From Clostridiales bacterium GWF2_38_85 (lineage in GTDB: Bacteria; Bacillota; Clostridia; Oscillospirales; CAG-382), in NCBI GenBank assembly GCA_001797275.1, contig MGOY01000045.1:1-49004 (forward strand): DNA of 49,004 nt. Direction: 5' to 3'. Every line of letters begins with the position of its first letter. Within the stretch, counting starts at the first letter, position 1. A model generated the notes under the pieces. It made no database searches. It was not told where the DNA came from and saw only the letters and a program-made list of their open reading frames with translations. Shown piece by piece: positions 15,350 through 23,844 of the stretch. Both the position numbers and the translations under genes were made by a program.

Positions 15350-16759
15350 ATGGTTTTTTCATCGCTTATTTTCTTATTTTTATACCTCGCGGTAACAATC
15401 ACACTTTACTATATTGTACCGTTTAAGTTCAGAAACCTTGTACTTCTTATAGTAAGCCTTCTCTTTTACGGTTGGGGCGAACCCTTATATATCATAATTA
15501 TGATATATTCGATCGTTGTCGCTTATGTTTTTGGATTTTATATAGATAAATATCGTGATACTGACGAGAAGAAAGCGAAAATGTTTCTTGTGATTTCGCT
15601 TGTTTTAAATCTTCTCGCTCTTTTTGTGTTTAAATATACAAATTTTATATTCGACAACCTCAGAGTGATTCCTCTCATGAGCTGGTTACCTGATACCAAT
15701 ATAAAGCTTCCGATCGGCATATCATTCTATACCTTTCAGATTATGTCCTACTCAATCGACTTATACCGCCGTCAAGCAAAAAGAGCAGCAAATATTATAT
15801 CCTTCGGTACATATGTATCGCTGTTCCCACAGCTGATAGCAGGTCCCATCGTCAGGTATAAGGATGTCGATGACCAACTTCGCAAACGTGAAACCAACAT
15901 TACAAAGTTTGCATCCGGTGTGCAGACTTTTTCAGCCGGACTTTTCAAGAAAATAATTATTGCCGATTCTATGGCAGCAATCTGCGAATATATGAAAAAT
16001 ACAGCTATGTATGAGACAACTGTTGTCGGGGCATGGATGGTTGTAATATTCTTTACCTTCCAGATATATTTTGATTTTTCCGGTTATTCGGACATGGCAA
16101 TCGGGCTTGGCAGAATGTTCGGATTTGAATTTCTGGAGAATTTTAATTATCCGTATATCTCGAAATCAATAACCGAATTTTGGCGTCGCTGGCATATGTC
16201 ACTTTCGACCTGGTTCAAGGAATATGTCTATATCCCGCTTGGCGGCAACAGAAAAGGACTTTTAATTCAATTCCGTAATATTGCAATTGTTTGGTTTATA
16301 ACAGGCTTCTGGCATGGAGCAAGCTGGAACTATATCCTTTGGGGTGTTTATTTCGGTATAATCCTTATTATCGAGAAGATATTTCTTTTGAAATTCCTTG
16401 AAAAAATACCAAAGGTGTTTGCACATATTTACGCTTTATTCTTCATAGTTATGGGCTGGTGGATTTTCTACTTTAGAGATTTGAATAAAGGAGTGGATTT
16501 TCTGAAAATGATGTTCGGATTCAGCAACTCCACATTTATTACCGGTGGTATTTTATATGATATAATAAGATTTTTACCCTTAGTTATTATTGCTATAATT
16601 GGTTCGACCCCATTTCCGAAGAAGCAGTTCAAGATGTTGACTGAAAAATATTCAGTTGCAAGATATGTGGTGCCGGTTGGAGTTGCTGTTGTTCTGTTTG
16701 TATGCACTGCTTATATGGTTAACTCGACCTTCAGCCCGTTTCTTTACTATATCTTTTAG
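15350..16759 (+). CDS. MBOAT-family O-acyltransferase (AlgI/DltB-like)
   Basis: 469 residues with about ten membrane helices. MBOAT hallmarks are PIGISFYTFQIMSYSIDLYR, the WRRWHMSLSTWFKEYVYIPLGG loop, and the catalytic histidine H322 in TGFWHGASWNY. These enzymes move acyl groups (often acetyl) across the membrane onto extracellular polymers such as exopolysaccharide, peptidoglycan or teichoic acid. The DHHW partner 15 bases downstream matches the AlgI-AlgJ/X pairing, so acetylation of an exported glycan is the best inference. It is not DltB, since no dltA or dltC genes are near. The ribosome binding site is poor. Confidence 0.92.
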   Translation: MVFSSLIFLFLYLAVTITLYYIVPFKFRNLVLLIVSLLFYGWGEPLYIIIMIYSIVVAYVFGFYIDKYRDTDEKKAKMFLVISLVLNLLALFVFKYTNFIFDNLRVIPLMSWLPDTNIKLPIGISFYTFQIMSYSIDLYRRQAKRAANIISFGTYVSLFPQLIAGPIVRYKDVDDQLRKRETNITKFASGVQTFSAGLFKKIIIADSMAAICEYMKNTAMYETTVVGAWMVVIFFTFQIYFDFSGYSDMAIGLGRMFGFEFLENFNYPYISKSITEFWRRWHMSLSTWFKEYVYIPLGGNRKGLLIQFRNIAIVWFITGFWHGASWNYILWGVYFGIILIIEKIFLLKFLEKIPKVFAHIYALFFIVMGWWIFYFRDLNKGVDFLKMMFGFSNSTFITGGILYDIIRFLPLVIIAIIGSTPFPKKQFKMLTEKYSVARYVVPVGVAVVLFVCTAYMVNSTFSPFLYYIF

Positions 16760-16774
16760 AAAGGTGAAAATATT

Positions 16775-17986
16775 TTGAAGAATAAATTCGATAAGATATT
16801 AACAACAGCAGTTTTTATAATAATGATTTTTGGATTCACTATTCTTTTCTGGGTACAGAAAGATAATAATATTTCTGAGGATGAAAACAGAGTGCTTCAA
16901 ACCTTGCCTGAATTTTCATTTGACAGACTGATTTCAGGTGATTATTCAACAGACATGAACGATTATTTTGCAGATCAATTTCCATTCAGAAACTTTTTTA
17001 TAAATGCCAAAAGCCGTATTGAGCTGGCACTCCTCAAAAAAGAAAACAACGGTGTTGTACTTGGCGACGATGGTCAGCTCGCTGTCCGCAGTTCCTTGAA
17101 CAGAGATTTTGATGAGATTGAAATACAGAATATTGACCAGTTTGATAAAACAAGGTTGAGTATATTATTGGACATAGAAAAGCAGTTCGACAGCAAACTT
17201 ACTGCCGCAGGTATTGATTATTGCTTTGTTATGCCTATGAGAAGTGTTGATATAGCCCAAAGCGCAATGCCGGCAGGGTTCCCGAATTACCGTTCCGATG
17301 AATTGCTTTCATTTGTCAGAGAAGAATTAAGAGACACACATTTTCTTGATATGTACGATATGTTCAGAGAGAAATACGATGCCGGTGAATATGTTTATTA
17401 CCGTACCGATCACCACTGGACAACACTTGGAGCATATTATTGCTATGTAGAAATAATGAAATCCTTCGGCATGGAGCCATACCCGCTTGAAGCCTTCACT
17501 CAGGAAAAGATTTCGGACAGCTTTTATGGAACAACATGGTCAAAATCAGGCTTCAGATTTGTCGGTTCTGACGAAATATATTATTTTCATAATAACGAAA
17601 TATCCGATGATAAATTTACAAGTATTGTAAAATCAAATTTCGCGGAAATAAATAGCTTTACAGGCTTTTATAACCATGAAAAATTAAAAGAAAAAGATAA
17701 ATACGGTTCATTCATGTCCGGTAGCTCAACTCATATAAGTATCACGATGAATAACACTGAAGGTCGTGAAAAAATCCTTCTTCTCAAAGACTCTTTCGGT
17801 CATTCAGTCGCACCCTTCCTTGCGCTTCATTTCGATATTGAAATGGTTGATCTTGATTACCTGGATAAAGGAATACAAATATATTTCAACAACTATAATT
17901 TTGATAAGGTTGTTGTCATTTATAATCTTGATAATGTAATATCCAATGACAACCTTCAACGTTTGAAGGTGAATTTTGAGAAATGA
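16775..17986 (+). CDS. DHHW-motif membrane protein (AlgJ/AlgX-like acetylation partner)
   Basis: 403 residues: one N-terminal signal anchor (residues 8-28), then an extracytoplasmic SGNH-hydrolase-like domain. The family's DHHW signature is at D212-W215 (YRTDHHWTTLGAYY), the serine block is near LLLKDSFGHSVAP (about residues 330-342), and the region GVVLGDDGQL is also typical. In the alginate system such proteins take the acyl group from the MBOAT enzyme and pass it to the polymer. The start is TTG at 16775 with AAAGGTGA upstream. It overlaps the next gene by four bases. Role inferred from family and pairing. Confidence 0.88.
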   Translation: MKNKFDKILTTAVFIIMIFGFTILFWVQKDNNISEDENRVLQTLPEFSFDRLISGDYSTDMNDYFADQFPFRNFFINAKSRIELALLKKENNGVVLGDDGQLAVRSSLNRDFDEIEIQNIDQFDKTRLSILLDIEKQFDSKLTAAGIDYCFVMPMRSVDIAQSAMPAGFPNYRSDELLSFVREELRDTHFLDMYDMFREKYDAGEYVYYRTDHHWTTLGAYYCYVEIMKSFGMEPYPLEAFTQEKISDSFYGTTWSKSGFRFVGSDEIYYFHNNEISDDKFTSIVKSNFAEINSFTGFYNHEKLKEKDKYGSFMSGSSTHISITMNNTEGREKILLLKDSFGHSVAPFLALHFDIEMVDLDYLDKGIQIYFNNYNFDKVVVIYNLDNVISNDNLQRLKVNFEK

Positions 17987-18477
17987 AACGCCTGAGAACA
18001 ATAATTATACTACTGCTGACGCTTGTGATGCTCAACAGCTGCAATATACAGACACCCGAGGGCTATTATGGAGATGATCTCGGAAGTCTATACGAGGGCT
18101 GTAAGAGCGTTTACGTGAGCATCAACTGCGAAGAGATATTAAGCAATATGGATTTGCTCAGTGATGGATTAGCGGAATATGTTCCCGAGAATGGTATTAT
18201 ACTTAAAAAAAAAGAATATCTCCTTGTTAAAGGAGATACCGTTCTTGATCTTTTAATTAAGGTTACAAAGTATTATCAAATACATATGGATGTGCTTGAA
18301 GCAACTACACTCGGTTCATCATATGTTAAAGGAATTAATCATTTATATGAGTTTGACTGTGGACCTATGAGCGGCTGGACTTATTATGTGAATGGTGAAA
18401 TGCCGGGTGTAGGCTGCGACAGCTATAAGCTGTCTGACGGGGATATAGTTGAGTGGCGATATTCGGTGGAAGAATAA
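17983..18477 (+). CDS. DUF4430-domain lipoprotein
   Basis: 164 residues with a signal peptide and lipobox (MLNSC, cysteine about 20). The C-terminal half matches DUF4430, a small fold related to the end of cobalamin-binding proteins: TVLDLLIKVTKYY, GPMSGWTYYVNGEMPGVGCDSY and DGDIVEWRYS. Such domains are common on clostridial surface proteins; binding to the wall or a corrinoid has been suggested for relatives but is unproved here. ATG overlaps the DHHW stop by four bases, so this lipoprotein is translated with the acyltransferase pair. Only 5 bases separate it from the convergent minus-strand gene, and no terminator is seen. Confidence 0.82.
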   Translation: MKRLRTIIILLLTLVMLNSCNIQTPEGYYGDDLGSLYEGCKSVYVSINCEEILSNMDLLSDGLAEYVPENGIILKKKEYLLVKGDTVLDLLIKVTKYYQIHMDVLEATTLGSSYVKGINHLYEFDCGPMSGWTYYVNGEMPGVGCDSYKLSDGDIVEWRYSVEE

Positions 18478-18482
18478 ATTAA

Positions 18483-19451
18483 CTATGATAAAATACGGCT
18501 GTATTCATCAATTTCGGGATACTTACCGTATAATTTATAATAATCTTCACCAAGAAAGCAACCGAATGAGGTTATACTGCCAAAACCGCAGTTTTTATAA
18601 AATTCAACATCGGCTTTCATAACCTCTTGATTCAACTTGAATTTCCGCGGAGGTCTTTTCCAACCTGAGTGCATAGAGTTGTCCATCCAATACTCAAGCA
18701 CCTGTGCATTTTGTTTACCGAAGAATTGCAACAGCTCACTGAGCGAATGCAGTTCTTTTTTATTTTTATCACTGCTGACACTGTTTATCGACATATGAAA
18801 ATCACGTTGCATAGGAGCAAATTCGAGAAATATACCGTCTTCGGGAACAACATTTTTAGGCAGTTCATTGGTATCATGATAAGCGAGATAACATTGTGTC
18901 GAAAGTGAATTATGCTTCTTTAATCCTCGTTGAATAGCATTATAGATAGTTAAAGCAGAATCTGTTGCAGTCCTTTTACGGCATTCATTGCAAAAACATC
19001 GGGTTTCGGCAACATCATCAATCCAGAAATTATATCTGTTACTCCCGGGTGTATACAGCTTTGCGAGAGCTGTTGCATTATCTGATACGAATTCAAGTGC
19101 ATCCTTGTTTGAAGCACACATATTAAAATCAGGGGTCCTTCTACCGTTTTTATCCATACGAAACCATTCGGGATGAGCTGTAAACTGTGAACGGGGAAGT
19201 AGTGCTGATAAGGCATGCATTTCAATTTCAACAGAAATGCCCAAGGTCTGAAGTCGAATAATACTATCCTTATATTTATTTAGAAAGTCAGTGTAAACGG
19301 TAAGGATATCGCGGTTTTGTGTATTGCCGACTACAGCATTGTCTGCGACCGGATGTATTCCTAACACATTAAGGTTAGTGCTTTGTATAAGCTTATTCCA
19401 ATATTGATCGAATTCGTCGGCATATATTACAATTCCTCTGCGATTCAACAT
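18483..19451 (-). CDS. DUF4838-like putative glycoside-hydrolase-fold protein
   Basis: 322 residues from ATG 19451, which has AGGTGA at the right distance; a GTG three codons earlier would use up that site. The product looks like the catalytic-barrel part of DUF4838/alpha-glucuronidase-like proteins. NFWIDDVAETRCFCNECRKR (about residues 145-165) combines an acidic pair with a CxC..C cluster, and HPEWFRMDKNGRR and YCFGSITSFG-type strands occur. There is no signal peptide, so it should be cytosolic, unlike many relatives. Substrate unknown; the family call is moderate and depends on the aspartate/cysteine block. Confidence 0.62.
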   Translation of the reverse strand: MLNRRGIVIYADEFDQYWNKLIQSTNLNVLGIHPVADNAVVGNTQNRDILTVYTDFLNKYKDSIIRLQTLGISVEIEMHALSALLPRSQFTAHPEWFRMDKNGRRTPDFNMCASNKDALEFVSDNATALAKLYTPGSNRYNFWIDDVAETRCFCNECRKRTATDSALTIYNAIQRGLKKHNSLSTQCYLAYHDTNELPKNVVPEDGIFLEFAPMQRDFHMSINSVSSDKNKKELHSLSELLQFFGKQNAQVLEYWMDNSMHSGWKRPPRKFKLNQEVMKADVEFYKNCGFGSITSFGCFLGEDYYKLYGKYPEIDEYSRILS

Positions 19452-19489
19452 TTTTTTCACCTATCTGCTTTATGTTTTATTATATGAAA

Positions 19490-19513
19490 AAGGAATGCTG
19501 TAAAAGCATTCCT
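19490..19513 (-). terminator. Terminator of the rpmH-jag operon
   Basis: AGGAATGCT (19491-19499) pairs perfectly with AGCATTCCT (19505-19513) across 5 bases. On the minus strand it ends in TTTTTC, 9 bases past the jag stop codon. Confidence 0.88.
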
Positions 19514-19521
19514 AAATGTAT

Positions 19522-20169
19522 TCATTGAGCTTTATCAACTTTAGAGGCTCTGTCGATTGCAACTACGATTTTACGTTCGTCGTCCTGACCGATTGAATAG
19601 GTTGTTACACCTTTAAAATTCTGAATCTCGGAGTGAATGATTCTGCGTTCGTATGGTGACATAGGTTCGAGAGTAAAATTTTTACGGTAGCGAAGTACCT
19701 TATCTGCCATTCGCTTCGCAAGAACTTTTAACGCTTCAACGCGTTTCTCACGATAGTTCTCGATATCTACGTTTATACGGTAGAATCCTTTGCCTTCTTT
19801 ATTGGCAGCAAGCATAGTCAGATATTGTATCGAATCAAGTACATCCCCATGACGGCCTATCAGAATACCGAGATTTTCACCCGAACCCTTCAAGGTTACT
19901 TCTTCATCACTGATATCAATTCTTTCCAGCCTAACATTAAGATTCATGTTCTTGAAAAGAGTTTTTAAAAAGTCTTCCGCAAGATCTGCCGGTGTCAGCT
20001 CATAAAATACACGAACCTTAGCATTTGCTGCACCGATACCGAGTATGCCTTTTTTCGGTTCTTCTATTATTTCGAATTTAACTTTTTCTTTCGGAAGTCC
20101 AAGCTGAACCGCACCTTCGTCAACTGCCATATCGGTAGTTTTAGCGGTAATTACTACTTCTTTAATCAT
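19522..20169 (-). CDS. jag: RNA-binding protein Jag (KhpB/SpoIIIJ-associated)
   Basis: 215 residues: Jag_N domain (about 1-50, EVVITAKTTDMAVDEG and GILGIG), a type II KH domain with its GxxG loop (LIGRHGDVLDSIQYL, about 100-114) and an R3H domain (ERRIIHSEIQNF, about 175-186). I chose the ATG at 20169 because AAAGGAAAT lies 9 bases before it; another ATG nine codons upstream has no site. Jag/KhpB binds RNA with KhpA and affects cell elongation and division in Gram-positives. It is placed, as usual, directly after yidC and ends the operon. Confidence 0.93.
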   Translation of the reverse strand: MIKEVVITAKTTDMAVDEGAVQLGLPKEKVKFEIIEEPKKGILGIGAANAKVRVFYELTPADLAEDFLKTLFKNMNLNVRLERIDISDEEVTLKGSGENLGILIGRHGDVLDSIQYLTMLAANKEGKGFYRINVDIENYREKRVEALKVLAKRMADKVLRYRKNFTLEPMSPYERRIIHSEIQNFKGVTTYSIGQDDERKIVVAIDRASKVDKAQ

Positions 20170-20197
20170 TATTTGATTTCCTTTCACAGTCATCAAT

Positions 20198-20247
20198 AAG
20201 TTTTGTGTAAAAGTTATAGGGATAATTGAAATATAAACACAAAACTT
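20198..20247 (-). other. 11-bp inverted repeat in the yidC-jag gap
   Basis: AAGTTTTGTGT (20198-20208) and ACACAAAACTT (20237-20247) are exact complements with a 28-base loop. In the transcript the hairpin would sit between the yidC stop codon and the jag ribosome binding site. No T-run follows, so RNA processing or stability control is more likely than termination. Confidence 0.45.
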
Positions 20248-20268
20248 TTTGTATTAATTCTTTACTCC

Positions 20269-21738
20269 CTATTTCTTTTTGTTCTTTTTATCGTCGTGAG
20301 AAATATCATCTTTCATCTGAGGGTAATTGTCATTTTTCTTTGTTTTTTCTTTAGCGGCAAGCTCTGCAGCTTTTGCATTAAGCTCATCATCAAGTGCTTT
20401 TGCTTTAGCTAATGCTTCAGCTTCGACTTGATCCTGGCGTTTTGATTTCTTTTCAGCTATTTCAGGAGCTATTGCCATCTTGTCATATGAATTGTCATCC
20501 TCATCAACTTCAATCATTATGACCTTTTTCTTTTTCTTGCTTTTATTGTACTCTCTTTCCGCATCTCTAAGCTCTTCAGGTGTCCAACGCTTAAGCGGGA
20601 AGAGTTTTGACATTATATAGCTCTGACCGACTCTCAGAACGTTACCGTAAATCCAGTATAGACCGATTGCGGCATTGAAGGTCATTGAGAATACCGCACT
20701 CATCAGCGGCATACCCCATTTCATAACTGCGCCGCCGGGCATTGTTGTTTCTTTGCCATCAGGTCCGATTTGTGAAGGTGTTTGCCATTTGGCCATGATC
20801 ATTTGCGCAAGAACACTGGTTATGAAAACAAGTATTGGTATAAAAAGAAGCTGCCAGTTTTTTGTTGATGGCTGTTCAAGCAAACTTATACCGGCGATCA
20901 AATCGAAGTCCAACTGATCTTTATCGAAGGTAGCGGTATCAATTCCTACTGCTTTAAGCTGTTCATCAGTAAAGGTGTTATCCTTGTTCTGAAGAACCTT
21001 GATAAGTTCAATTTGCCCTTTAGTTGATACGGATTTGTATAAATCCTTAAAGGATTTCGTGCTTGTACCAGAAGCACTCTCGTTGGTTGACACATCAGAT
21101 ACTGCGGATGAGTTTTCAAGTGAAGTATCATCGGAGTTTGTTTCGTCAATGCTATTATTGCTGTCAGAATTGTCAATGCTGTCAGTGCTTTCGGTATTAT
21201 CAATGCTGTTATCAGCAGTTACGCTTGATACATCATTTGCTGCACCTGTAGTTTCGTCCAGTTGCAGGAATAACGAGTCGATATCAACTTCGAAAATTTT
21301 GATTTTTTGTTCGTCGGCTTTAGCAACAATACCGTATAAACGGTTAATCTGTAAACTTTCGATGCTAGAGATATAAGTCAACGGATTTCTTATGGCACCG
21401 TAAAGTGGGAATATCAATAATAAAGTAAGAATCATCGGTAAACATCCGGCCATGGGATTAAAACCATTTTTCTGATTCATCTCATTAATTTCGGCTTGCA
21501 TCTTCTGCTGGGTTTCCATGTCTTTTTTACCGGTATACTTTTTACGGATAGCAAGCTCCTGCGGACGCAATAACATTTGCTTTTGAGAGTTCTTTTGTTG
21601 CTTTATACCAAATGGGAAGAGTATGAGCTGTGCAAAAACAGCAAACAGCAAAAGTGCCAAAGCGTAGCTATTGGTAATGTTGTAACAAAACTTCATTATC
21701 CAACCAATAGGCACATTAATAAAATCAAAATTGAACAT
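20269..21738 (-). CDS. yidC: Membrane insertase YidC/OxaA with an expanded acidic loop
   Basis: 489 residues, much longer than the 250-300 typical of Gram-positive YidC. The core is clear: first helix plus FPFGIKQQKNSQKQML, the coiled region IRKKYTGKKDMETQQKMQ, NPMAGCLPMILTLLLIFPLY, and the last helices around MKWGMPLMSAVFSMTFNAAIGLYWIYGN. Two additions stand out. A Ser/Asp/Asn/Thr-rich stretch of about 55 residues (roughly 172-228) lies in the loop after the second conserved helix and should face outside. A Lys/Glu-rich cytosolic tail (about 400-489) is probably coiled coil and basic at its end. It inserts membrane proteins and cooperates with YidD and Jag, encoded beside it. AGGAG precedes ATG. 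Confidence 0.95.
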   Translation of the reverse strand: MFNFDFINVPIGWIMKFCYNITNSYALALLLFAVFAQLILFPFGIKQQKNSQKQMLLRPQELAIRKKYTGKKDMETQQKMQAEINEMNQKNGFNPMAGCLPMILTLLLIFPLYGAIRNPLTYISSIESLQINRLYGIVAKADEQKIKIFEVDIDSLFLQLDETTGAANDVSSVTADNSIDNTESTDSIDNSDSNNSIDETNSDDTSLENSSAVSDVSTNESASGTSTKSFKDLYKSVSTKGQIELIKVLQNKDNTFTDEQLKAVGIDTATFDKDQLDFDLIAGISLLEQPSTKNWQLLFIPILVFITSVLAQMIMAKWQTPSQIGPDGKETTMPGGAVMKWGMPLMSAVFSMTFNAAIGLYWIYGNVLRVGQSYIMSKLFPLKRWTPEELRDAEREYNKSKKKKKVIMIEVDEDDNSYDKMAIAPEIAEKKSKRQDQVEAEALAKAKALDDELNAKAAELAAKEKTKKNDNYPQMKDDISHDDKKNKKK

Positions 21739-21755
21739 TTATATACTCCTATTTC

Positions 21756-21995
21756 TTACTTTTTCTTAAAAAAATGATATGGTTTTTCTGGCACGGGATC
21801 GTAACCGCCCTTAAAAAAAGGATTGCATCTGAGTACTCTTATGACGGCAAGCCATAAACCAATAAAAACGCCATGCTTATCCAATGCTTCAAGAGCATAT
21901 TGCGAACAGCTTGGTGTAAATCGACAACTTGGTGGTGTGTATGGTGAAATAAATTTTCGATAAAATTTTATTGGAAGCATAAAAAGATATTTCAT
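21756..21995 (-). CDS. yidD: Membrane protein insertion efficiency factor YidD
   Basis: 79 residues from ATG 21995, one base after the rnpA stop codon, with AAAGGAAGA upstream. A longer open frame exists upstream but only overlaps rnpA. The conserved YidD core is complete: [20 protein letters not shown] (about residues 10-29), then SQYALEAL, a run ending [17 protein letters not shown], and three cysteines. It is an amphipathic, membrane-associated helper of YidC. Confidence 0.95.
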   Translation of the reverse strand: MKYLFMLPIKFYRKFISPYTPPSCRFTPSCSQYALEALDKHGVFIGLWLAVIRVLRCNPFFKGGYDPVPEKPYHFFKKK

Positions 21996-21996
21996 C

Positions 21997-22404
21997 TTAA
22001 TCTTCCTTTTTGATTTTATATGCAATATCAATATTACCGGTATTTTCGTTGTTTTGCTCAAAGAGCAGCTCGCTCTTTTTGAACAGCTGCTCAAGCTCTG
22101 ATTTTATTTTACCGGATTTCTGACCGATACACCCTTGTCTTGCAACAATAATGATGATATAACCGCGCCGTATTCGCGGATATAACTCCCTGTATGCAGC
22201 ACGAATAATTCGTCTGAGACGGTTGCGAACAACCGCATTCCCTCTGTCTTTTGATACGGTTATTCCGTATTTAACATCAGATGACCTTTTATTTTTCAAT
22301 ATATATACGGCAATGCTTTTTGATACAGCACATTTTCCTTTTGAATATGCGCGCAAGAACAAGTGGTTTTCTTTAACGGTCAGCAGCTTTTTGCTTCTGT
22401 TCAT
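21997..22404 (-). CDS. rnpA: Ribonuclease P protein component
   Basis: 135 residues; the basic protein subunit that helps the RNase P RNA cleave 5' leaders from pre-tRNA. The family signature [14 protein letters not shown] (about residues 60-73) is present, along with [17 protein letters not shown]. The C-terminal 25 residues are an acidic/Asn-rich extension beyond the usual end. It begins 5 bases after the rpmH stop codon without a strong site of its own, so it is likely translated by coupling. Order rpmH-rnpA-yidD-yidC-jag is the classical origin-region cluster. Confidence 0.95.
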   Translation of the reverse strand: MNRSKKLLTVKENHLFLRAYSKGKCAVSKSIAVYILKNKRSSDVKYGITVSKDRGNAVVRNRLRRIIRAAYRELYPRIRRGYIIIIVARQGCIGQKSGKIKSELEQLFKKSELLFEQNNENTGNIDIAYKIKKED

Positions 22405-22409
22405 TAGTA

Positions 22410-22544
22410 TTAATATGAGAGTCTGATTCTGCCCTTTGCGCGTCTTCTTTTAAGCACTTTTCTGCCGTTTGCAGTTTCCATTCTTTTCCTGAAACCATGC
22501 TCCATCTTTCTGTGACGCTTCTTGGGTTGATATGTTCTAAGCAC
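22410..22544 (-). CDS. rpmH: Ribosomal protein bL34 (GTG start)
   Basis: 44 residues. Minus-strand translation reads [M][17 protein letters not shown], then [20 protein letters not shown] and RIRLSY, the standard L34 sequence from end to end. The start is GTG at 22544, seven bases after AGGAGGTG; the stop is TAA at 22410-22412. It is the first gene of the operon, behind a near-perfect promoter at 22616-22644. It is a small basic protein of the large ribosomal subunit. Confidence 0.97.
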   Translation of the reverse strand: MLRTYQPKKRHRKMEHGFRKRMETANGRKVLKRRRAKGRIRLSY

Positions 22545-22615
22545 CTCGTGCACCTCCTGTCAATTGAATCCGATATACTGTACGATACCATAAATCGCAC
22601 AATAAAGCAAGCTAT

Positions 22616-22644
22616 ATTATAACTCGGATAGCCTTTCTTGTCAA
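22616..22644 (-). promoter_or_regulatory. Consensus promoter of rpmH
   Basis: On the minus strand TTGACA (22639-22644) and TATAAT (22616-22621) are perfect hexamers exactly 17 bases apart, about 70 bases before the rpmH start. Confidence 0.92.
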
Positions 22645-22691
22645 GTCATTTTACAAAATTAAATATTGCACATAAGTAAAAACAATAATAC

Positions 22692-22720
22692 TTGAATTAA
22701 TATTTACAATATAGTATAAT
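22692..22720 (+). promoter_or_regulatory. Probable promoter of the hydroxyacid dehydrogenase gene
   Basis: TTGAAT (22692-22697) and TATAAT (22715-22720), 17 bases apart on the plus strand. The transcript would carry a leader of about 135 bases; in it I see only a short CTAC/GTAG hairpin near 22838. The rest of 22545-22862 is AT-rich, and no DnaA-box cluster was seen. Confidence 0.65.
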
Positions 22721-22862
22721 TATTTAAATTTAAAATTCTGAGTGAGAAAAGTTTGAAAAAATTATAAATATGTTATTCTGCCCTTTCCCATAATAGTATA
22801 ACGGGAATTCGGTATCGTCGAATCATTCAAAACTTCCTACTCGGTAGAAAAGATAGTTATAT

Positions 22863-23816
22863 ATGATGAATATAGTAGTTTTAGATCGCAACACTGTAAC
22901 CAACGGTGATATATTACTTGGAAAGCTTGATACTCTCGGTAATGTAAAGTATTATGGGTTACTTACAAAGCCGGAAATTATAGCTGCTGCTTGTGATGCA
23001 GAAGCAATAATATGCAATAAGGCAATTATAAACCGTGAGGCTGTAGAAGCTTGCTCAAAGCTCAGATATATTGGACTGTTTGCTACAGGTTACAATAATA
23101 TTAATCTTCAGGCTTGTTCTGAACACGGTATAATGGTTGCGAACGCACCGAATTATTCTACAAACTCTGTTGCACAGCAAACCTTTGCGCTTATCCTACA
23201 ACTTGCAACACACATATGTGAGTATAATACTTCTGTACATGATGGTGATTGGGTTAAAAGCAAACAATTTTCATACTTTCCATTTCCAATACATGAGATT
23301 AATGGGAAGACACTTGGAATTTACGGTTTCGGCAACATAGGGAAAGCTGTCGCAAACATCGCTGATGCTTTCGGAATGAAGGTTTTGATTTCAACACGAA
23401 CAAAACCCGAAAACTGCAAATATGAGTTTGTTGGCAGGGAAGAACTATTTTTACGTTCGGATTACCTGACCATACACAGTCCTTTGACACCCGAAACAAA
23501 AGAAATGGTAAACAGCAAAACCATTGGGCTGATGAAGAAAACCGCATTTCTGATAAATACTTCAAGAGGCGGAGTTATCAATGAAGGAGATCTTGCCGAC
23601 GCTCTGAATAACAACAGAATCGCCGGAGTAGGTCTTGATGTACTTACTGTCGAACCGATGGTTGAAAGAAATCCACTGCTTACAGCAAAGAACTGCGTCA
23701 TAACTCCACATATTGCCTGGGCATCATACGAGGCGCGGACTCGTCTTATCACTCTGGTTGCTGATAACCTTCGTGCATTCCAAAATGGTCAACCTCAAAA
23801 CATTGTCAATGTGTAA
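22863..23816 (+). CDS. D-2-hydroxyacid dehydrogenase (glycerate/hydroxypyruvate reductase type)
   Basis: 317 residues, NAD(P)-dependent. The Rossmann motif is GIYGFGNIGKAVA (about 147-159). The catalytic arginine is in NTSRGGVI, the glutamate in GLDVLTVEP and the histidine in TPHIAWASYEAR. Substrate-side landmarks LFATGYNNI and the AQQTFALILQLA helix fit the glycerate dehydrogenase branch more than formate or phosphoglycerate enzymes. It reversibly reduces a 2-keto acid such as hydroxypyruvate. It stands alone behind its own promoter and faces thiN tail to tail. Substrate not certain. Confidence 0.9.
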   Translation: MMNIVVLDRNTVTNGDILLGKLDTLGNVKYYGLLTKPEIIAAACDAEAIICNKAIINREAVEACSKLRYIGLFATGYNNINLQACSEHGIMVANAPNYSTNSVAQQTFALILQLATHICEYNTSVHDGDWVKSKQFSYFPFPIHEINGKTLGIYGFGNIGKAVANIADAFGMKVLISTRTKPENCKYEFVGREELFLRSDYLTIHSPLTPETKEMVNSKTIGLMKKTAFLINTSRGGVINEGDLADALNNNRIAGVGLDVLTVEPMVERNPLLTAKNCVITPHIAWASYEARTRLITLVADNLRAFQNGQPQNIVNV

Positions 23817-23844
23817 GGCGAGGATTTGTTGATACATTTTTGTG

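Noticed and set aside
22545-22862. Replication origin next to rpmH
   Set aside because: The rpmH cluster often lies near oriC, but no cluster of TTATCCACA-like DnaA boxes and no dnaA gene were seen.
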